Assembly (NCBI RefSeq): GCF_000185145.2
Contig: NZ_GL833119.1
Span: 1,046,668 to 1,110,667, forward strand
Length of the DNA: 64,000 bases
DNA from: Hoylesella oralis ATCC 33269
Lineage (GTDB): Bacteria; Bacteroidota; Bacteroidia; Bacteroidales; Bacteroidaceae
Reading direction: 5' to 3'
The translations under genes were made by a program, and so were the position numbers. Below, in pieces: positions 8,394-16,018 of this stretch; positions within the stretch are counted from its first letter, which is position 1; every line of letters begins with the position of its first letter. Under the pieces are notes generated by a model that was not told the origin of the DNA, did no database searches, and worked only from the letters and a program-made list of their open reading frames with translations.

Positions 8394-8849
8394 CTATCTT
8401 TTCGATAGGAAGAATTGTCGCATCAGTTCTCGGCACTCCTGCTCCAAGATACCTGCCGTTATAGTGGCTTTGGGGTGCAGCGCTTCCGGGGCATATTTAT
8501 GGAAGCCCCGTTTCTCGTCTGTAGCCCCATAAACGATGCGTCGGAGTTGTGCCCAACCGATAGCACCGGCACACATGGTGCATGGTTCAATGGTGACATA
8601 AAGTGTACATTCCGGCAGATATTTGCCTCCTAAAGCATCGGCAGCTGCCGTGATAGCTTGCATTTCGGCATGTGCCGTCACGTCATGTAGCGTTTCCGTG
8701 AGATTATGCGCCCGTGCAATGATCCTGTCTTTGCAAACGATGACGGCCCCGATGGGTATCTCTCCCGCATCGAAAGCCGCTTTGGCTTCGATAAGCGCTT
8801 TCTGCATAAACTGCTCGTCTTTTTGCTGTTGTTCTTTTTCTTTTGTCAT
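8394..8849 (-). CDS. tadA: tRNA-specific adenosine-34 deaminase
   Basis: A 151-residue zinc deaminase that converts adenosine to inosine at the wobble position of tRNA-Arg(ACG). The zinc-binding and catalytic residues are all present: HAE (H60, E62) and PCTMC (C90, C93). The flanking motifs GEIPIGAVIV and GATDEKRGFHKYAPE are typical of TadA. It is transcribed divergently from yraN, with its own -7 box upstream. Confidence 0.93.
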   Translation of the reverse strand: MTKEKEQQQKDEQFMQKALIEAKAAFDAGEIPIGAVIVCKDRIIARAHNLTETLHDVTAHAEMQAITAAADALGGKYLPECTLYVTIEPCTMCAGAIGWAQLRRIVYGATDEKRGFHKYAPEALHPKATITAGILEQECRELMRQFFLSKR

Positions 8850-8912
8850 GTTGATAATCTACCTGTGTGAACCATGCTTCGAATTCTGCGCTGTGACTGA
8901 ATGTATCTGGTG

Positions 8913-8920
8913 CAAAAATA
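8913..8920 (-). promoter_or_regulatory. -7 promoter box of tadA
   Basis: Minus-strand TATTTTTG lies about 64 bases upstream of the tadA start. It fits the TAnnTTTG consensus; no clear -33 box is seen. Confidence 0.5.
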
Positions 8921-8931
8921 CAACATTCTTT

Positions 8932-8962
8932 TTTGATGTGTGGAATAAAAGTACTAATTTTG
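8932..8962 (+). promoter_or_regulatory. Promoter of yraN-birA
   Basis: A -33 TTTG at 8932-8935 and a -7 TAATTTTG at 8955-8962 are separated by exactly 19 bases. The ATG of yraN follows 25 bases after the -7 box. Confidence 0.7.
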
Positions 8963-8986
8963 CGATAGATAAACCATATTTATAGC

Positions 8987-9364
8987 ATGGCTGCACATAA
9001 CGAGCTTGGCAAATGGGGAGAAGAAATGGCGGTGGAATACCTGCATGACAAGAGGTATATCATCCGCGAATGCGACTGGAAATTCGGTAAGCGCGACATT
9101 GACATCATTGCTCTTACGCCCGATGAGACGGAGGTGGTGTTCGTAGAAGTGAAGACGAGAACTACGGATGAAGTTGCCAAACCCGAAGATGCGGTGGACA
9201 TGCGAAAGATACGGAGTATAGGGGTTGCTGCCAATGCTTATGTGAAAATGTGCGATGTGGTGGAGGAACTGCGGTTCGATATCATCACCATTGTGGGTAC
9301 TACTCGCGATAATATGCGAGTGGAGCATATCAAAGACGCATTTAATCCTTTATTGTTGTTTTAA
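8987..9364 (+). CDS. yraN: YraN/UPF0102-family endonuclease-like protein
   Basis: A 125-residue member of the UPF0102 family with the Holliday-junction-resolvase-like nuclease fold. Visible signatures are NELGKWGEEMAVEYL at the start, WKFGKRDIDIIA carrying the conserved acidic residue and VVFVEVKTR with the E-x-K catalytic pair. The physiological substrate is not established. The stop is 4 bases from the birA start, so the two genes are probably one operon. Confidence 0.9.
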   Translation: MAAHNELGKWGEEMAVEYLHDKRYIIRECDWKFGKRDIDIIALTPDETEVVFVEVKTRTTDEVAKPEDAVDMRKIRSIGVAANAYVKMCDVVEELRFDIITIVGTTRDNMRVEHIKDAFNPLLLF

Positions 9365-9368
9365 GAGG

Positions 9369-10103
9369 ATGAAACGAACAATCATCAAACTGCAGGAAAC
9401 TGATTCCACTAATAAATATCTGAGAGGTTTGCAGGAAGAGCCTTCGGCAGACATAACCGTCGTGACTGCTGATTACCAAACGGCTGGCCGAGGACAGGGA
9501 GCCAACGGCTGGGAGAGTGAAGCGGGCAAGAATTTGCTGTTTTCTCTGCGCATACACCCTGCTATGGTGTCCGTTTCAGAGCAATTTCTGCTGTCGATGG
9601 CGGGCGGATTGGCATTGCATGAAACACTCCAAATGTATGCCGACGGCTTCACGCTGAAATGGCCCAACGATGTTTATTGGCGCGATTACAAGGTGAGCGG
9701 CACGCTGATAGAAACGACAGTTGCCCATGGCGGGTTGCAAAGTTGTATCTTCGGCGTAGGCATCGATGTGAACCAGCGCACGTTTCACAGTGATGCACCC
9801 AATCCGATGTCACTCTGTACGATTATCGGTCACGAAATAGATCGCGAACGACTATTAGAACAGGTACTCATAACATTTGAAAAATATTACGGTATGCTGT
9901 GCAGTGGTGACTATTGTACAGTTATTTCGCTATATCATGAAGCATTATATCGGAAGAACGGGTTTTATAAATATCGCGATGCAGAGGGCAGTTTCGAGGC
10001 AGAAATCGTAAAGGTAAAGCCTGACGGACACTTAGTTTTACGTGACCGGCAGGGCATGATGCGCAGCTATGCCTTTAAGGAAGTAGAGTTTATATTGAAT
10101 TAA
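9369..10103 (+). CDS. birA: Biotin--[acetyl-CoA-carboxylase] ligase
   Basis: A 244-residue biotin protein ligase that attaches biotin to the carrier protein of acetyl-CoA carboxylase and related enzymes. It has the motif AGRGQGANGWES (the GRGRxGRxW equivalent), LFSLRIHP, and KWPNDVYW...GTLIE, the biotin and ATP site. There is no N-terminal helix-turn-helix, so it is a class I enzyme, not a repressor. The ATG at 9369 lies four bases after the yraN stop; an upstream in-frame extension overlaps yraN and is not believed. Confidence 0.93.
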   Translation: MKRTIIKLQETDSTNKYLRGLQEEPSADITVVTADYQTAGRGQGANGWESEAGKNLLFSLRIHPAMVSVSEQFLLSMAGGLALHETLQMYADGFTLKWPNDVYWRDYKVSGTLIETTVAHGGLQSCIFGVGIDVNQRTFHSDAPNPMSLCTIIGHEIDRERLLEQVLITFEKYYGMLCSGDYCTVISLYHEALYRKNGFYKYRDAEGSFEAEIVKVKPDGHLVLRDRQGMMRSYAFKEVEFILN

Positions 10104-10120
10104 AACAACAAATAGAACGT

Positions 10121-10831
10121 ATGGCTAAATTTAAAAGAATACTGCTCAAGTTGAGTGGTGAGAGCTTAATGGGCAGGCAAGGTTTCGGTATCGATGCCGA
10201 ACGATTGGCTGATTATGCTGCGCAGATTAAGGAAATACACGAGATGGGTGTGCAGATCGGTATTGTGATTGGTGGCGGGAATATCTTCAGAGGGTTGAGT
10301 GGTTCGCAGAAAGGTTTCGATAGGGTGAAAGGCGACCAGATGGGCATGTGTGCTACAGTTATCAACTCACTGGCATTGAGTTCTGCCTTGGGGGCGTTAG
10401 ATGTCAAGTCGAAAGTGCTTACCGCTATTCGTATGGAGCCTATCGGCGAGTTTTACAGCAAATGGAAAGCTATCGAGGCTATGGAGAACGGTTATGTATG
10501 CATCTTCTCGGCAGGTACCGGCAGCCCTTATTTCACCACGGACACGGGTTCTTCGCTTCGTGGAATAGAAATAGAGGCCGACGTGATGCTGAAAGGCACG
10601 CGTGTGGACGGCATCTACACGGCCGATCCTGAAAAAGATGCTACGGCTGTGAAGTTCAATGAAATTACATACGATGAAATCTATACCCGCGGACTGAAAG
10701 TGATGGATCTCACGGCAACGACCATGTGCAAGGAAAATGGCCTGCCCATTTATGTGTTCAACATGGATGTGAAAGGCAACTTGCGAAAGGTGATCGATGG
10801 TGAAGACATTGGTACGCTGGTGCACAATTAA
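10121..10831 (+). CDS. pyrH: UMP kinase
   Basis: The 236-residue enzyme phosphorylates UMP to UDP in pyrimidine nucleotide synthesis and belongs to the amino-acid-kinase fold. Landmarks are LLKLSGESLMG near the N-terminus, IVIGGGNIFRG, FSAGTGSPYFTTDT (UMP site) and GTRVDGIYTADPEKD. The length is normal. It begins 17 bases after birA and is likely co-transcribed. A hairpin with a T-rich tail follows at 10840-10886. Confidence 0.96.
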   Translation: MAKFKRILLKLSGESLMGRQGFGIDAERLADYAAQIKEIHEMGVQIGIVIGGGNIFRGLSGSQKGFDRVKGDQMGMCATVINSLALSSALGALDVKSKVLTAIRMEPIGEFYSKWKAIEAMENGYVCIFSAGTGSPYFTTDTGSSLRGIEIEADVMLKGTRVDGIYTADPEKDATAVKFNEITYDEIYTRGLKVMDLTATTMCKENGLPIYVFNMDVKGNLRKVIDGEDIGTLVHN

Positions 10832-10839
10832 AATTAGAT

Positions 10840-10886
10840 CGGATTTTCTCAAACGGATAAAGGGGAAATCCGCTTATTTATTTTTA
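10840..10886 (+). terminator. Probable terminator of yraN-birA-pyrH
   Basis: CGGATTT (10840-10846) pairs with AAATCCG (10866-10872) across a 19-base loop and is followed by CTTATTTATTTTTA. The T-tract is broken by purines, so strength is uncertain. Confidence 0.5.
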
Positions 10887-11012
10887 CTTAATTTCTAAGG
10901 CAGTTATAAAATCAATGCGTTTGGTTTTATCAAAACGATTAGACGTGAGAAACTAACTTGTTATTCTCTAAATGGTTTATTAGAGAATTAAAACGAACTG
11001 TTTAGAAATAAA

Positions 11013-11046
11013 AATAGTTGAAGAGGCGTGACACTCTTCAACTATT
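11013..11046 (-). terminator. Terminator of rsmI-lipoprotein transcript
   Basis: A perfect 13-base-pair stem (AATAGTTGAAGAG at 11013-11025 with its complement at 11034-11046) closes on an 8-base loop. On the minus strand it is followed by ATTTTTATTTC. It sits 29 bases after the lipoprotein stop. Confidence 0.8.
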
Positions 11047-11074
11047 CTTGTATATTCACTATGTAAACGCTATG

Positions 11075-11929
11075 TTACTTCACAAGGATAACCAAATACT
11101 TGCTGGTACTCCAGAATATTTGCGGGTTAGTAATGCGAAGTACATACTGTTTATTGGCATCGCGTGTGAGCGTATAGCTTGACGACGGATGCGTAGTCAT
11201 AATTTTGGCAGACTTGGTGTAGAGTTTGATTTCTTTGTCTACACGAATATCGATCTTTGTAAAGTAATTTTTATTAAAATTAGATTGCAGTACACGATTA
11301 TCTTCTATAATACGCTGCTCTTTCAGTTCGTTCTTAGTTCCGAATACATACCATGCCGTGTTCAGCTGCTTGTCTTGATTGCTGATGGTTTCGCTCTTCT
11401 GATTACTCTCGGCAGTCAGGTTGCTGACATTTGTATTCAAATTGTTGATGGTTTCGTCCAATTCCGAGATATGAATGTCTTTAGCATCGAGTTCGGCACG
11501 CAGTTGTTGTAACTGTTGTTCTTTTTCGTCAAGCTGTTTCATCAGATTGTCAATGGTGGTCTTAAACTGCCCTCCCTTAACACTACTTTCGCGCAATTGC
11601 TGACGGAGCTTATCTACAAGCTGGCGATTACGCTTCATAGCAGTGGAAATAAACTGGATATTCTCCTTAATCTGCTGTGTCTTGTTAGTGCCTTCGCCAT
11701 CTTTAGCAATAGTAACACGATTTTCTGCCTCGTTTATCTCGCGGAAACCTTCTTGGATTTCGTTGAGTGTTCCCAGCATATCGTTAATCTCACTGTCTTT
11801 TTGAGCAATGATTTTCTGCAACGAGTCGTTCTGTTCTATATTGGACAATTGCTGAGCTTTATTATCTTGCTTACAGCTTATAACTGCCAACATTGTAAAA
11901 ATGAAAGTACAAAGCAATAATTTTTTCAT
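11075..11929 (-). CDS. Coiled-coil lipoprotein of unknown function
   Basis: A 284-residue lipoprotein with lipobox AVISC (C19). Residues about 25-195 are almost entirely heptad-patterned and rich in Gln, Glu, Leu and Asn (for example KQLDEKEQQLQQLRAELDAKDIHISELDETIN in pieces), predicting a long coiled coil. A small globular C-terminal part (about 200-284) contains YVFGTKNELKEQ. Similar Bacteroidales proteins have been linked to collagen binding, but that assignment is weak here. The ATG overlaps the rsmI stop by four bases (ATGA), so translation is probably coupled. Confidence 0.75.
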   Translation of the reverse strand: MKKLLLCTFIFTMLAVISCKQDNKAQQLSNIEQNDSLQKIIAQKDSEINDMLGTLNEIQEGFREINEAENRVTIAKDGEGTNKTQQIKENIQFISTAMKRNRQLVDKLRQQLRESSVKGGQFKTTIDNLMKQLDEKEQQLQQLRAELDAKDIHISELDETINNLNTNVSNLTAESNQKSETISNQDKQLNTAWYVFGTKNELKEQRIIEDNRVLQSNFNKNYFTKIDIRVDKEIKLYTKSAKIMTTHPSSSYTLTRDANKQYVLRITNPQIFWSTSKYLVILVK

Positions 11930-12630
11930 ATCAGTTCCTTTTTTTGGTTTTTACTTTTTATATCTTTTCCGGCAAGAATAATTACTATCTCGCCCCGTGG
12001 TTCGGTCTTAGTAAAATGTTGTATCGCTTCTTGAATAGTGCCACGTATATATTCTTCGTGCACTTTCGATATCTCTCTTGCCACACTGATTGATCTGTCT
12101 TCGCCGAAAATCGCAGCAAATTGTTGCAATGTTTTGAGCAGGCGATAAGGCGATTCGTAGAAAATCATCGTACGTGTTTCGTCTTTTAATGCCTCTAAAT
12201 GGCTTTGGCGTCCTTTTTTCTGTGGTAGGAAACCTTCGAAACAGAAACGGTCGCAGGGCAATCCTGATGATACGATAGCGGGAATGCAGGCCGTGGCACC
12301 GGGGAGACACTGTACTGTGATGCCGGCTTTTGATGCCTCGCGAGCCAGATAAAACCCGGGATCGCTGATGCCGGGTGTACCGGCGTCGCTGATGAGCGCA
12401 ATATTTTGTCCGGCTTTCAGGCGCTCTACGATGACTGCCGAAGTACCGTGTTCGTTGAACTTATGGTGTGACATCAGGCGATTTTGGATACCGAAATGTT
12501 TCAACAGTATACCCGACGTGCGTGTATCTTCGGCCAATATCAAGTCTGTCTCTTTCAGAATTCTGACAGCTCGCAGTGTCATATCCTCCATATTTCCCAC
12601 CGGAGTAGGTACGATATATAGTGTGCCCAT
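11926..12630 (-). CDS. rsmI: 16S rRNA (cytidine-1402-2'-O)-methyltransferase
   Basis: A 234-residue tetrapyrrole-methylase-fold enzyme that 2'-O-methylates C1402 of 16S rRNA in the ribosomal P-site. Motifs: GTLYIVPTPVGNMEDMTLRA at the start, AEDTRTSGILL, LISDAGTPGISDPG and LPGATACIPA. The start at 12630 is chosen over an ATG at 12642 because the latter lies inside the -7 box (12640-12647). The message would be almost leaderless. It overlaps the downstream lipoprotein gene by four bases. Confidence 0.94.
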   Translation of the reverse strand: MGTLYIVPTPVGNMEDMTLRAVRILKETDLILAEDTRTSGILLKHFGIQNRLMSHHKFNEHGTSAVIVERLKAGQNIALISDAGTPGISDPGFYLAREASKAGITVQCLPGATACIPAIVSSGLPCDRFCFEGFLPQKKGRQSHLEALKDETRTMIFYESPYRLLKTLQQFAAIFGEDRSISVAREISKVHEEYIRGTIQEAIQHFTKTEPRGEIVIILAGKDIKSKNQKKELI

Positions 12631-12639
12631 ATTTGGTAG

Positions 12640-12670
12640 CAAATATAATTAAATATTCTTCATCGGCAAA
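12640..12670 (-). promoter_or_regulatory. Promoter of rsmI
   Basis: On the minus strand, -33 TTTG (12670-12667) and -7 TATATTTG (12647-12640) are separated by exactly 19 bases. The predicted start lies about 7 bases downstream, only a few bases from the rsmI ATG at 12630. Confidence 0.75.
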
Positions 12671-12970
12671 AAAAGCATATATTTCTTTGCAATTTTTAAA
12701 ACGTCTTTGTTTTCGTTGTGTCATTGTATCCTTTTGTTAATTTGCGTTTTACATTATTAAATGAGTAAGTTGCAGGGGTGTTTTTACACGGTTTTAAAGC
12801 AGAATAGAAAACAAAAACGGTTATATCAAGTCTAACTTTCTCGCATTACTTATGGCTATTAGAGGTAAAATAACAAGGAAAATAAATTCTTGTATTTTTG
12901 CCATTATATTATTGTAGTAATTGTAAACAATTGATTATTAGGTAAATATAGCTGATTTTAATATGAAAGG

Positions 12971-13155
12971 ATGACAGTAACTTTGCCGTCAGCAATCTGT
13001 TTTTGTTATCTCTAAAGTTATATTTGTTCTTTGACTTGCTATAAGATATGCTTTGTAAAACTATATTATATCTTCCATATTAAGTATATGTACGGGCGAT
13101 ACAGAATAGCCATAAGGCAAAACGGAAATGTTGCTGACGGCAAAGTCCCTGTCAT
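12971..13155. repeat. 185-bp segment bounded by 25-base inverted repeats
   Basis: The left arm 12971-12995 (beginning ATGACAGTAACTTTGCCGTC) matches the reverse complement of the right arm 13131-13155 at 23 of 25 positions; the two differences are adjacent. Similarity does not extend beyond the arms. The centre includes TATATTTG at 13019-13026, a -7-type box directed toward tdk. Size and layout resemble Bacteroidales invertible promoters, but a small non-autonomous mobile element is equally possible. Confidence 0.8.
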
Positions 13156-13349
13156 ACTGCCAGTTTGTACATACTTGTAACGACATTGCATTCAGAGGTT
13201 TATGTGTATTTTGATGGTGTGATAGTAAAAATAGAAAAAGTGTATGAAAAGATTTTTTATATAAATATGGCTACTTCAGACCACCGTATATCCGAAAAAA
13301 GAAGATGGAAAATCTTTGCTAAAGTAGCATGAAAGTCGAGAAAAAATTG

Positions 13350-13357
13350 TAAGTTTG
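13350..13357 (+). promoter_or_regulatory. -7-type promoter box upstream of tdk
   Basis: TAAGTTTG fits the TAnnTTTG consensus and lies 108 bases before the tdk start. No -33 TTTG occurs at the normal distance. Confidence 0.45.
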
Positions 13358-13465
13358 CAAAAGATTAACAACGGTTTTATGAACCGAAACAAATATAGTT
13401 GTACAATAATAAAAGATTACAGCGGGTTATAGGATGATTTACGGTAACTCGTACTTTGTACCGGT

Positions 13466-14059
13466 ATGATGGAAAACTTGACGGGTGAAGCACATCGCCC
13501 CGGAAGAATAGAAGTGGTGTGCGGTTCGATGTTCTCGGGCAAAACCGAAGAACTTATTCGCCGTATGAAGCGTGCGAAGTTTGCAAAGCAAAAAGCTGAG
13601 ATATTCAAGCCGGCGATAGACACGCGGTATTCTGAACAAGATGTAGTGAGCCACGACCTGAATGTTATCAATTCTACTCCTGTTGAATCGTCGGCATCTA
13701 TCTTGCTTTTATCTTCGGATATGGATGTTGTCGGCATTGATGAAGCACAATTCCTTGACGATGGCTTGGTGGATGTGTGCAATGAATTGGCAAATAGAGG
13801 CGTGAGAGTGATTATAGCGGGATTGGATATGGACTTTAAGGGTATACCATTCGGACCAATTCCGGCATTATGTGCCATTGCCGACGAGGTTACGAAAGTG
13901 CATGCAATATGTGTAAAATGCGGAGCCTTGGCTTATGTGAGCCATCGGCTTGTACCTAATGACAAACAAGTGTTGCTTGGTGAGAAAACGGAATACGAGC
14001 CGCTTTGCCGCGATTGTTATCAAAAGACGTTGCAGGAAGAGAAAACGAAAAATAAATAA
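13466..14059 (+). CDS. tdk: Thymidine kinase
   Basis: A 197-residue type II thymidine kinase of the nucleotide salvage pathway. It shows the P-loop [14 protein letters not shown], the DEAQF motif ([12 protein letters not shown]), the substrate-lasso region and the four zinc cysteines in CVKCG and CRDC. Two adjacent ATG codons (13466 and 13469) could both serve as start; an ATG at 13434 is in a frame that closes after ten residues. The permease gene follows after 26 bases on the same strand. Confidence 0.95.
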   Translation: MMENLTGEAHRPGRIEVVCGSMFSGKTEELIRRMKRAKFAKQKAEIFKPAIDTRYSEQDVVSHDLNVINSTPVESSASILLLSSDMDVVGIDEAQFLDDGLVDVCNELANRGVRVIIAGLDMDFKGIPFGPIPALCAIADEVTKVHAICVKCGALAYVSHRLVPNDKQVLLGEKTEYEPLCRDCYQKTLQEEKTKNK

Positions 14060-14085
14060 TTAAACGATGTAAACGAGAAACGGCT

Positions 14086-15177
14086 ATGCTGGAAAAGGAG
14101 ATTACGTTTGATAGATTTATTAGATTGGCGGGTACGATTTTATTGGTAGGCGCAGTACTCTACGGTGTAAATTGTCTTAGCAGCGTGTTATTGCCGTTCT
14201 TCATAGCATGGTTGTTTGCCTATCTGCTTTATCCTATTGTGAAATTTGTGCAGAACAAACTTCGTGTAAAAGTGCGGGTATTGGCAATTCTTATTACCAT
14301 GTTGTTTGTTATAGGCATAGTAGGCGGAATTTTGTATCTTATTATTCCGCCGATAATAGAACAGTTTGAAAAACTTGGAGACGTGCTTTCGCGATGGATA
14401 CATCAAACTACGAATACGAATAACATCACAGCTCTTATCCAAAAATGGTTGCAGGATAATCAACAAGAGGTGGAGAAGTTTTTCAGAAGTAAAGATTTCA
14501 CCGATGCCGTGAAGACCGCCGTACCGCAGGTGTTCTCGTTTGTAGGGCAAACGGCAAGTGTGGTTATCAGTATCGTAGCTTCGTTGATTACATTATTGTA
14601 TATGTTTTTTATTCTTCTCGACTATGAGTTTCTTACGGAAAACTGGATCAGAATATTCCCACAAAAGCACCGCGCATTTTGGAGCGACCTTATGAAAGAT
14701 GTAGAGAGAGAACTGAATAATTATATCCGCGGACAATGTTTGGTGGCACTGTGTATGGGCATTATGTTTTGTATAGGCTTTACCATACTCGATTTTCCGA
14801 TGGCTATAGGCTTAGGAATATTGATAGGTATATTAGACCTTGTGCCTTATTTACACACGTTTGCACTGATCCCTACTGCTTTTCTTGCTATGCTCAAGGC
14901 AGCAGACACAGGACAAAGTTTTTGGCTTATATTTGGGTTGGCCGTTGGATTATTTATCTTAATTCAGGCAATTACCGATATGATAATAACGCCTAAGATT
15001 ATGGGAAAAGCGATGGGATTGAACCCTGCCATACTTTTGTTGTCGCTATCTGTTTGGGGAACAGTCTTGGGATTTATAGGATTGATTATCGCTTTACCGC
15101 TAACCACACTGCTCATCGCGTATTGGCAACGGTATGTAACGAAGGAATATCAAATCAAAGAAAAAAGCAAAGAATAA
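14086..15177 (+). CDS. AI-2E/PerM-family membrane permease
   Basis: A 363-residue polytopic membrane protein of the AI-2E transporter superfamily (TqsA, YhhQ-like PerM and sodium/proton antiporter relatives). Hydrophobic segments occupy about residues 12-65, then a soluble stretch with FRSKDFTDAVKTAVPQ, then several helices ending in ITDMIITPKIMGKAMGLNP, the family signature. The transported substrate is not predictable: members export AI-2, ions or other compounds. It follows tdk by 26 bases. Confidence 0.88.
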   Translation: MLEKEITFDRFIRLAGTILLVGAVLYGVNCLSSVLLPFFIAWLFAYLLYPIVKFVQNKLRVKVRVLAILITMLFVIGIVGGILYLIIPPIIEQFEKLGDVLSRWIHQTTNTNNITALIQKWLQDNQQEVEKFFRSKDFTDAVKTAVPQVFSFVGQTASVVISIVASLITLLYMFFILLDYEFLTENWIRIFPQKHRAFWSDLMKDVERELNNYIRGQCLVALCMGIMFCIGFTILDFPMAIGLGILIGILDLVPYLHTFALIPTAFLAMLKAADTGQSFWLIFGLAVGLFILIQAITDMIITPKIMGKAMGLNPAILLLSLSVWGTVLGFIGLIIALPLTTLLIAYWQRYVTKEYQIKEKSKE

Positions 15178-15201
15178 TTTGGTTGTTCTAAAAAAACATT
15201 G

Positions 15202-15209
15202 TAACTTTG
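15202..15209 (+). promoter_or_regulatory. -7 promoter box of tRNA-Lys
   Basis: TAACTTTG lies 28 bases before the mature tRNA 5' end, consistent with a short precursor leader. Confidence 0.5.
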
Positions 15210-15237
15210 CATTCGCTTTTGAAAAAGAAGTTGGGAA

Positions 15238-15310
15238 GATCCGCTAGCTCAGTTGGTAGAGCACAACACTTTTAATGTTGGGGTCATGGGTTCGAGCCCC
15301 ATGCGGATCA
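15238..15310 (+). tRNA. tRNA-Lys (anticodon TTT)
   Basis: A 73-base cloverleaf folds cleanly: acceptor GATCCGC with GCGGATC, D-arm GCTC-AGTTGGTA-GAGC, anticodon arm CAACA-CTTTTAA-TGTTG, five-base variable loop, and T-arm ATGGG-TTCGAGC-CCCAT. The discriminator base is A and CCA is not encoded. The anticodon TTT reads AAA and AAG. A terminator follows 11 bases later. No second copy of its 3' end was seen nearby, so there is no sign of an integrated element. Confidence 0.97.
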
Positions 15311-15320
15311 CAAAAACGGT

Positions 15321-15354
15321 AAAAAGGGGATTCTTTCGAGAGTCTCCTTTTTAG
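15321..15354 (+). terminator. Terminator of tRNA-Lys
   Basis: AAAAGGGGATTCT pairs with AGAGTCTCCTTTT (two G-T pairs) around a TTCG tetraloop and ends in a T-run. Confidence 0.8.
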
Positions 15355-15503
15355 TTAATATATCGGCACTTGTGCTCCAACTCGTTGGTTTAGAGGATTT
15401 TATGTCAATGTTAAATCCTGTGACCAACGGGAAGTATCGGGATGTGAAAAGCACCATTTGGAATGATTTGTACTACACGTCTGCCAAATGTACTACACAT
15501 TTA

Positions 15504-15689
15504 TGTTACACAAAAGTAGTTTTTATCACCCATCTCAATCTCTTGGCGACGTTTTCAAAGATCGGTACAAACGTCGCCTACTACATTTTCAGCATTATTA
15601 TAGTCCACCAAAGTTCTTGCGTAAGCAAGAAACCGAGGGTAAACTTTCTTGAATATCTCACAGAATCGTGATAAACAGATTTCTTCCAT
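15504..15689 (-). pseudogene. Decayed N-terminal fragment of an ECF sigma factor
   Basis: Reading the minus strand from an ATG at 15689 gives MEEICLSRFCEIFKKVYPRF, then LAYARTLVDYNNAENVVGDV and CTDL, followed by a stop (TGA, 15557-15555) and, in the same frame, KRRQEIEMGDKNYF until a second stop at 15503. This matches region 2 of Bacteroidetes ECF sigma factors (Y-PRLLAFA...AED/NVVQDVF-LW..R), and the first stop sits exactly where the conserved tryptophan (TGG) would be. Regions beyond are unrecognisable, and there is no region 4. The assignment is my own translation and should be treated as probable, not certain. Confidence 0.55.
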
Positions 15690-16018
15690 AAATTTTTTGT
15701 TGCAATATAAGTGATTTCTTTTTTCACGCTTTTGTCAGGTCAAAGTTGATATTTGGCCTTATTCTTGTGTATCTCCTTAAAGTTTTATACTACTTGAAAA
15801 TATATTATTTTTTTGTTGTTTTTCATTCGATAACACAAAAGTAATGTCCATTTTTAAAAGGTACAAGGAATGAAACAAAAGTTGTTAATGAGAGAGAAAA
15901 AACATTTGAAAACCTCCGCCACTTGTGTCTATATCTTTATTATATTATATAAATGAGAAACGGCGGAGGTTTTGTTGATGTACAGAGAGTTGCTTCGGTG
16001 TATTTAGCTTGCTATAGT
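15690..16018. other. Non-coding region downstream of the GH92 gene
   Basis: AT-rich sequence with no recognised gene. Its only notable feature is a 12-base inverted repeat (15909-15920 with 15962-15973) close to the 3' end of the GH92 gene. Confidence 0.6.
15909..15973 (-). terminator. Possible terminator or RNA hairpin after the GH92 gene
   Basis: AAAACCTCCGCC (15909-15920) and GGCGGAGGTTTT (15962-15973) are perfectly complementary over 12 bases, with a 41-base AT-rich loop. The A/T ends provide a T-run in either direction. The large loop is unusual for a simple terminator. Confidence 0.5.

Larger units (their letters stand above)
12671..13465. other. 795-base AT-rich intergenic region upstream of tdk
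   Basis: No gene was recognised on either strand. The region contains a pair of near-perfect 25-base inverted repeats (12971-12995 and 13131-13155) bounding a 135-base centre, a TATATTTG box inside that centre, and a further -7-type box at 13350-13357 near tdk. The remainder is AT-rich sequence without clear structure. Confidence 0.7.

Noticed and set aside
15238..15310. tRNA-Lys as an integration site
   Set aside because: No copy of the tRNA 3' end and no integrase were found downstream.
15372..15671. Plus-strand frame of 99 codons after tRNA-Lys
   Set aside because: No signal, domain or promoter; it runs antisense to the decayed sigma fragment.
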